NCBI GenBank assembly: GCA_030643125.1
Contig: DAOWML010000089.1
Coordinates: forward strand, 1-7,904
Reading direction: 5' to 3'
From: Bacteroidales bacterium
Lineage (GTDB): Bacteria; Bacteroidota; Bacteroidia; Bacteroidales; UBA12077
DNA: 7,904 nucleotides
Positions 5,201 through 7,904 of the stretch are shown one piece after another. Every line of letters begins with the position of its first letter. Position 1 is the stretch's first letter. The translations under genes were made by a program, and so were the position numbers. The notes under the pieces are model-generated. The model made no database searches. It was not told where the DNA came from and saw only the letters and a list, made by a program, of their open reading frames with translations.

Positions 5201-5608
5201 ATGGAAAAATCAGATAATCCAAAAATTTTAGTTTTTTCAACAGAAAAAATTTCTGATCCGGGAATTGATCTTGCTGGTTTATTAAAAATTCATTATCCGC
5301 CAAGTGTTTATACGATTTCGCTACAATGCTCATCATCGGTAAAACCCCGGTGGGTTATGTATGCTTTAAAAAATGGTTTTGATGGTGTTTTCATTGCAGC
5401 CGATGGAACTGATTGTCCTTATACAACAAATTGTTCTGCTCTTACTGCAAATGTTATTGAAAATACACACGAAATAATGAAAAAAGAAGGTATAAATCCG
5501 GCAAGACTTAAAATGGCAGCAGTTTGTTCAGTATGCGCTGAATCGTTTGCAAAGCACATGAAAAGCTTCAGTAAAAATCTTATCGAAATGGATAGTATAA
5601 AAACGTAA
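5201..5608 (+). CDS. MvhD/FlpD-like electron-transfer subunit
   Basis: The 135-residue protein matches the methyl-viologen-reducing hydrogenase delta-subunit fold. Its core is DLAGLLKIHYPPSVYTI (23-39), then C43 in the CSSSV loop, the helix ALKNGFDGVFIAADGTDC with C72, C78, and a helical end with C109-x2-C112. MvhD shuttles electrons between a dehydrogenase and HdrA through a [2Fe-2S] cluster. Here the usual N-terminal Cys pair (FCC-x2-C) is absent, the segment reading FSTEK, and the GC-x3-DCHY motif is altered to ADGTDCPY. The available Cys are 43, 72, 78, 109 and 112, so a cluster is possible but with rearranged ligands. It lies 2 bp after tusA and 4 bp before the HdrA-like gene, which strongly suggests one complex. 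It may serve as an adaptor rather than a hydrogenase partner, as no hydrogenase gene is visible. Confidence 0.85.
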   Translation: MEKSDNPKILVFSTEKISDPGIDLAGLLKIHYPPSVYTISLQCSSSVKPRWVMYALKNGFDGVFIAADGTDCPYTTNCSALTANVIENTHEIMKKEGINPARLKMAAVCSVCAESFAKHMKSFSKNLIEMDSIKT

Positions 5609-5612
5609 AAAA

Positions 5613-7904
5613 ATGAATACTTCAGAATATGATGTACTTGTTTTAGGAGCAGGTGTAACTGGTCAGGAAGCTGCTCTTAATCTGGCAAACATGGATTATA
5701 AAGTCATTTTGGTTGAAAAAGACAAATCAATCGGAGGAGCAATGGTTCAGTTAAGTAAAGTATTCCCTACACTGGATTGTGCGGCTTGTATTACAACACC
5801 CAAAATGTCAGAAACAGTAAGGCACCCCAATATAACTGTAATGACATATAGCGAAGTACTTGAAATAGAAAGAAGCGGTAAAATTTTCAACACATCCGTA
5901 TTAAAACATCCAAGATACGTAATAGAAGATGCCTGTACTGGTTGCCAGGAATGTGAATCAGCATGTCCGGAAATAAAAGATGATGAATATAACTATGGAT
6001 TGGCAGGAAGAAAAGTTGCTTATGTTCCATTTACTTTAGCTAATCCCAGAATTGCTTCAATCGAAAGGAAAGATGAGTGTGCACCTTGTATCGCAACCTG
6101 CCCCGGCGGAGTTAAAGCGTATGGATATGTTTCCCTTGTTCGTGGCGGATTATATGAAGAAGCTATGAATCTGCATTTAGAAGATATTCCTTTACCCGGT
6201 TCTTTAGGTCGTGCCTGTTATGCTCCTTGCGAAGGCGAATGTACAAGAAACGAAACCGATGGCTCTGTTAATATTCGTAGAATAAAACGATTTTTTTCTG
6301 ATTATTATTACAATAAATATGCAGAGCCTCAATTTGGCCCTGTTGAGAATAAATCAAGTAAGAAAGTTGCTATTATTGGTTCCGGACCTTCTGGTTTAAC
6401 AGCAGCATATCATTTGGCCAAAAAAGGACATACAGTTAAGATTTTTGAAGCGGATAATGAATTAGGCGGAATGTTAAAATCTACCATACCATCATTCAGA
6501 CTTCCTAAAGATATTGTTAGCCGCGACATTAAAAATATTACTTCTCTTGGAGTTGAGTATGAACTTAATAAAAGAATTGAAAAACTCACTGATTTAAAAT
6601 CTAATGGATTTGATGCTATTTATGTTTCAGTTGGTACTCACGATACAGTAGAACTTAATTGTAGCGGAAAAAACCTGGAAGGTGTATTATGTTGTCTTAC
6701 TTTTTTAAAAAATGTAAATCGTGGCGACAAACTTGATTTAACAAACAAAACAGTAATGGTTTGTGGAGGCGGAAATGTAGCAATGGATTCTGCACGCACA
6801 GCATTACGCTTAAATGCAAAAAAGGTCGTAGTTGCTTACCGTAGAGAGCGTGATCAAATGCCTGCTGCAGATATCGAAATTAAAGAAGCTGAAGAAGAAG
6901 GTGTTGAATTTCAGTTCCTGAAAAATCCCGTTGAATTTATTGGAGAGAATAACCAATTAACAGCCGTTAAATGTATAAATATGAAGCTCGGCGAACCTGA
7001 TGAGAGTGGCAGGAGAAGACCAATTCCAATCGAGGGATCTGAGCATATTGTAAAAACTGATATTATAATTGTATCCATTGGATTATTACCATCTTCTTCT
7101 CCTTTTAAAGATGATTTAGATCTTAACAAAAATGGAACAATTGATGTAAATCCTGAAACATTACAAACATCTGAACCATATATCTTCGCTGGTGGAGATG
7201 TTGTTACCGGAGCATCATCTATTATTGAAGCAGCCGGTCAGGGCAAACGGGCAGCTTTCTTTATTGATAAATATTTAAATAAAGAAGATTTTTCTGAACT
7301 TGAATTTGATCATCGGCTTCCTCCTACAAGCAAAGAACAGGTACTTGCAAGAATTGAGAATCAAAAATCAATAATGCCTGTGATAGCATACGAAAGATCC
7401 GCTAAAAAGAGAATAAAAGATTGCAACGAAATTGAATCAACATACACAGAAGAAGAAGCTCTTCTTAGTGCTTCAAGATGCTTAAATTGCGGAAATTGCA
7501 GAGAATGCCACCAATGTGTGGAAGCATGCCCTGCAGATGCAATTGATTTTAGTCAGAGAGAAAAAGAATTATCTCTCAAGATTAAATCAGTAATTCTGGC
7601 ACCAGGATTTAAACTATTCCCTCCTGAAAATATTTTTGAATACGGATACAATAAATATAAGAATGTAATACATTCTATGGAAATGGACAGACTTCTTGCA
7701 CCAACCAGACCATTCCATGATATACTCAGACCTTTAGATGGGAAAAAGCCGGATAATATTGCATACGTATTGTGTGTAGGATCCAGAAATTGTTCAGAGA
7801 ATAATTGTGTTTGTTCACAAATATGCTGTATGTATTCTATTAAACAGGGACAGCTGTTAATGGGTGCATTACCTTTGGCCGATATCACTATTTATTATAT
7901 TGAT
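5613..7904 (+). CDS. HdrA-type flavoprotein with inserted GltD/NfnB-type NAD(P)H module (3' partial)
   Basis: The frame is open for 764 codons to the window edge. Domains in order: an HdrA N-terminal FAD motif (LGAGVTG, 11-17) and the HdrA signature DCAACITTPKM (C56, C59); a [4Fe-4S] site C108, C111, C114, C118; an HdrA linker (about 125-150); a GltD/NfnB N-terminal Fe-S region (C156, C159, C163, C202, C206, C210); an FAD domain (IIGSGPSG, 254-261); an NAD(P)H domain (GGGNVA, 385-390, then YRRER); the closing FAD motif FAGGD (525-529); a six-Cys ferredoxin segment (C623 to C639); then a return to HdrA (SVILAPGF, YGYNKYKNVI), with the C-x12-C-x3-CC cluster motif at C721, C734, C738, C739. HdrA flavoproteins confurcate or bifurcate electrons in the cytoplasm; NfnB/GltD modules bring in NAD(P)H. 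Canonical HdrA would need roughly 250 more residues. Its start is 4 bp after the mvhD-like stop. The substrate side (HdrB/C-like or another disulfide unit) may lie downstream. Confidence in the family is high; the reaction is inferred. Confidence 0.9.
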   Translation, partial: MNTSEYDVLVLGAGVTGQEAALNLANMDYKVILVEKDKSIGGAMVQLSKVFPTLDCAACITTPKMSETVRHPNITVMTYSEVLEIERSGKIFNTSVLKHPRYVIEDACTGCQECESACPEIKDDEYNYGLAGRKVAYVPFTLANPRIASIERKDECAPCIATCPGGVKAYGYVSLVRGGLYEEAMNLHLEDIPLPGSLGRACYAPCEGECTRNETDGSVNIRRIKRFFSDYYYNKYAEPQFGPVENKSSKKVAIIGSGPSGLTAAYHLAKKGHTVKIFEADNELGGMLKSTIPSFRLPKDIVSRDIKNITSLGVEYELNKRIEKLTDLKSNGFDAIYVSVGTHDTVELNCSGKNLEGVLCCLTFLKNVNRGDKLDLTNKTVMVCGGGNVAMDSARTALRLNAKKVVVAYRRERDQMPAADIEIKEAEEEGVEFQFLKNPVEFIGENNQLTAVKCINMKLGEPDESGRRRPIPIEGSEHIVKTDIIIVSIGLLPSSSPFKDDLDLNKNGTIDVNPETLQTSEPYIFAGGDVVTGASSIIEAAGQGKRAAFFIDKYLNKEDFSELEFDHRLPPTSKEQVLARIENQKSIMPVIAYERSAKKRIKDCNEIESTYTEEEALLSASRCLNCGNCRECHQCVEACPADAIDFSQREKELSLKIKSVILAPGFKLFPPENIFEYGYNKYKNVIHSMEMDRLLAPTRPFHDILRPLDGKKPDNIAYVLCVGSRNCSENNCVCSQICCMYSIKQGQLLMGALPLADITIYYID

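Noticed and set aside
6911..7888. Minus-strand frames at 6911-7129 and 7553-7888
   Set aside because: Both are antisense to the HdrA-type gene, which has conserved cofactor motifs along this whole stretch.
5613..7904. Possible frameshift or two separate genes (HdrA and GltD/NfnB) at this locus
   Set aside because: The frame is continuous with no stop, and HdrA motifs lie on both sides of the GltD/NfnB module, so a single inserted-domain protein is the simpler reading.
1..7904. CRISPR array, tRNA or rRNA
   Set aside because: No regularly spaced direct repeats and no tRNA- or rRNA-like sequence were noticed on either strand.

Overview
The window is AT-rich. Most genes start at an ATG after an A/T-rich leader with no Shine-Dalgarno sequence, and the promoter candidates resemble the TAnnTTTG -7 element. 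Together with the protein types, this suggests a member of the Bacteroidota, probably an anaerobe or facultative anaerobe with a sulfur-linked redox metabolism. The assignment is inferred from style and cannot be proved from this sequence alone.

Layout. (1) 1-219 is the C-terminal end of a PAS/PAC sensory protein. (2) 233-497 is a small element bounded by 23-bp inverted repeats, MITE-like, with a relic reading frame inside. (3) 498-2648 is a two-gene unit: an uncharacterised ferritin-like helical protein, then a flavoprotein of the CoA-disulfide reductase / NADH-dependent polysulfide reductase type. It is preceded by a perfect FNR-type box (TTGAT-N4-ATCAA) and closed by a strong intrinsic terminator. 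(4) 2755-4325 holds two convergent CRP/FNR-family regulator genes. The first has the full cysteine set and spacing of an oxygen-sensing [4Fe-4S] FNR; the second has a shifted cysteine set and a CRP-type recognition helix. (5) 4326-4503 is a divergent control region with a perfect CRP-type box (TGTGA-N6-TCACA). (6) 4504-7904 is a tight operon that runs off the window: a DsrE-family protein, a TusA sulfur carrier, an MvhD-like electron-transfer subunit, and a large HdrA-type flavoprotein into which a complete GltD/NfnB-type NAD(P)H-oxidoreductase module is inserted.

How the genes may work together (inference). DsrE and TusA would carry persulfide sulfur. The MvhD/HdrA-NfnB pair would move electrons between a low-potential carrier, NAD(P)H and a disulfide or persulfide substrate, possibly by flavin-based bifurcation or confurcation. 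The CoA-disulfide/polysulfide reductase-like enzyme would act on related sulfur species. The two regulators have recognition helices that predict two different DNA sites, and one perfect copy of each predicted site lies in front of the two sulfur/redox transcription units. The window therefore looks like a self-contained, redox-regulated sulfur-trafficking and electron-transfer island.
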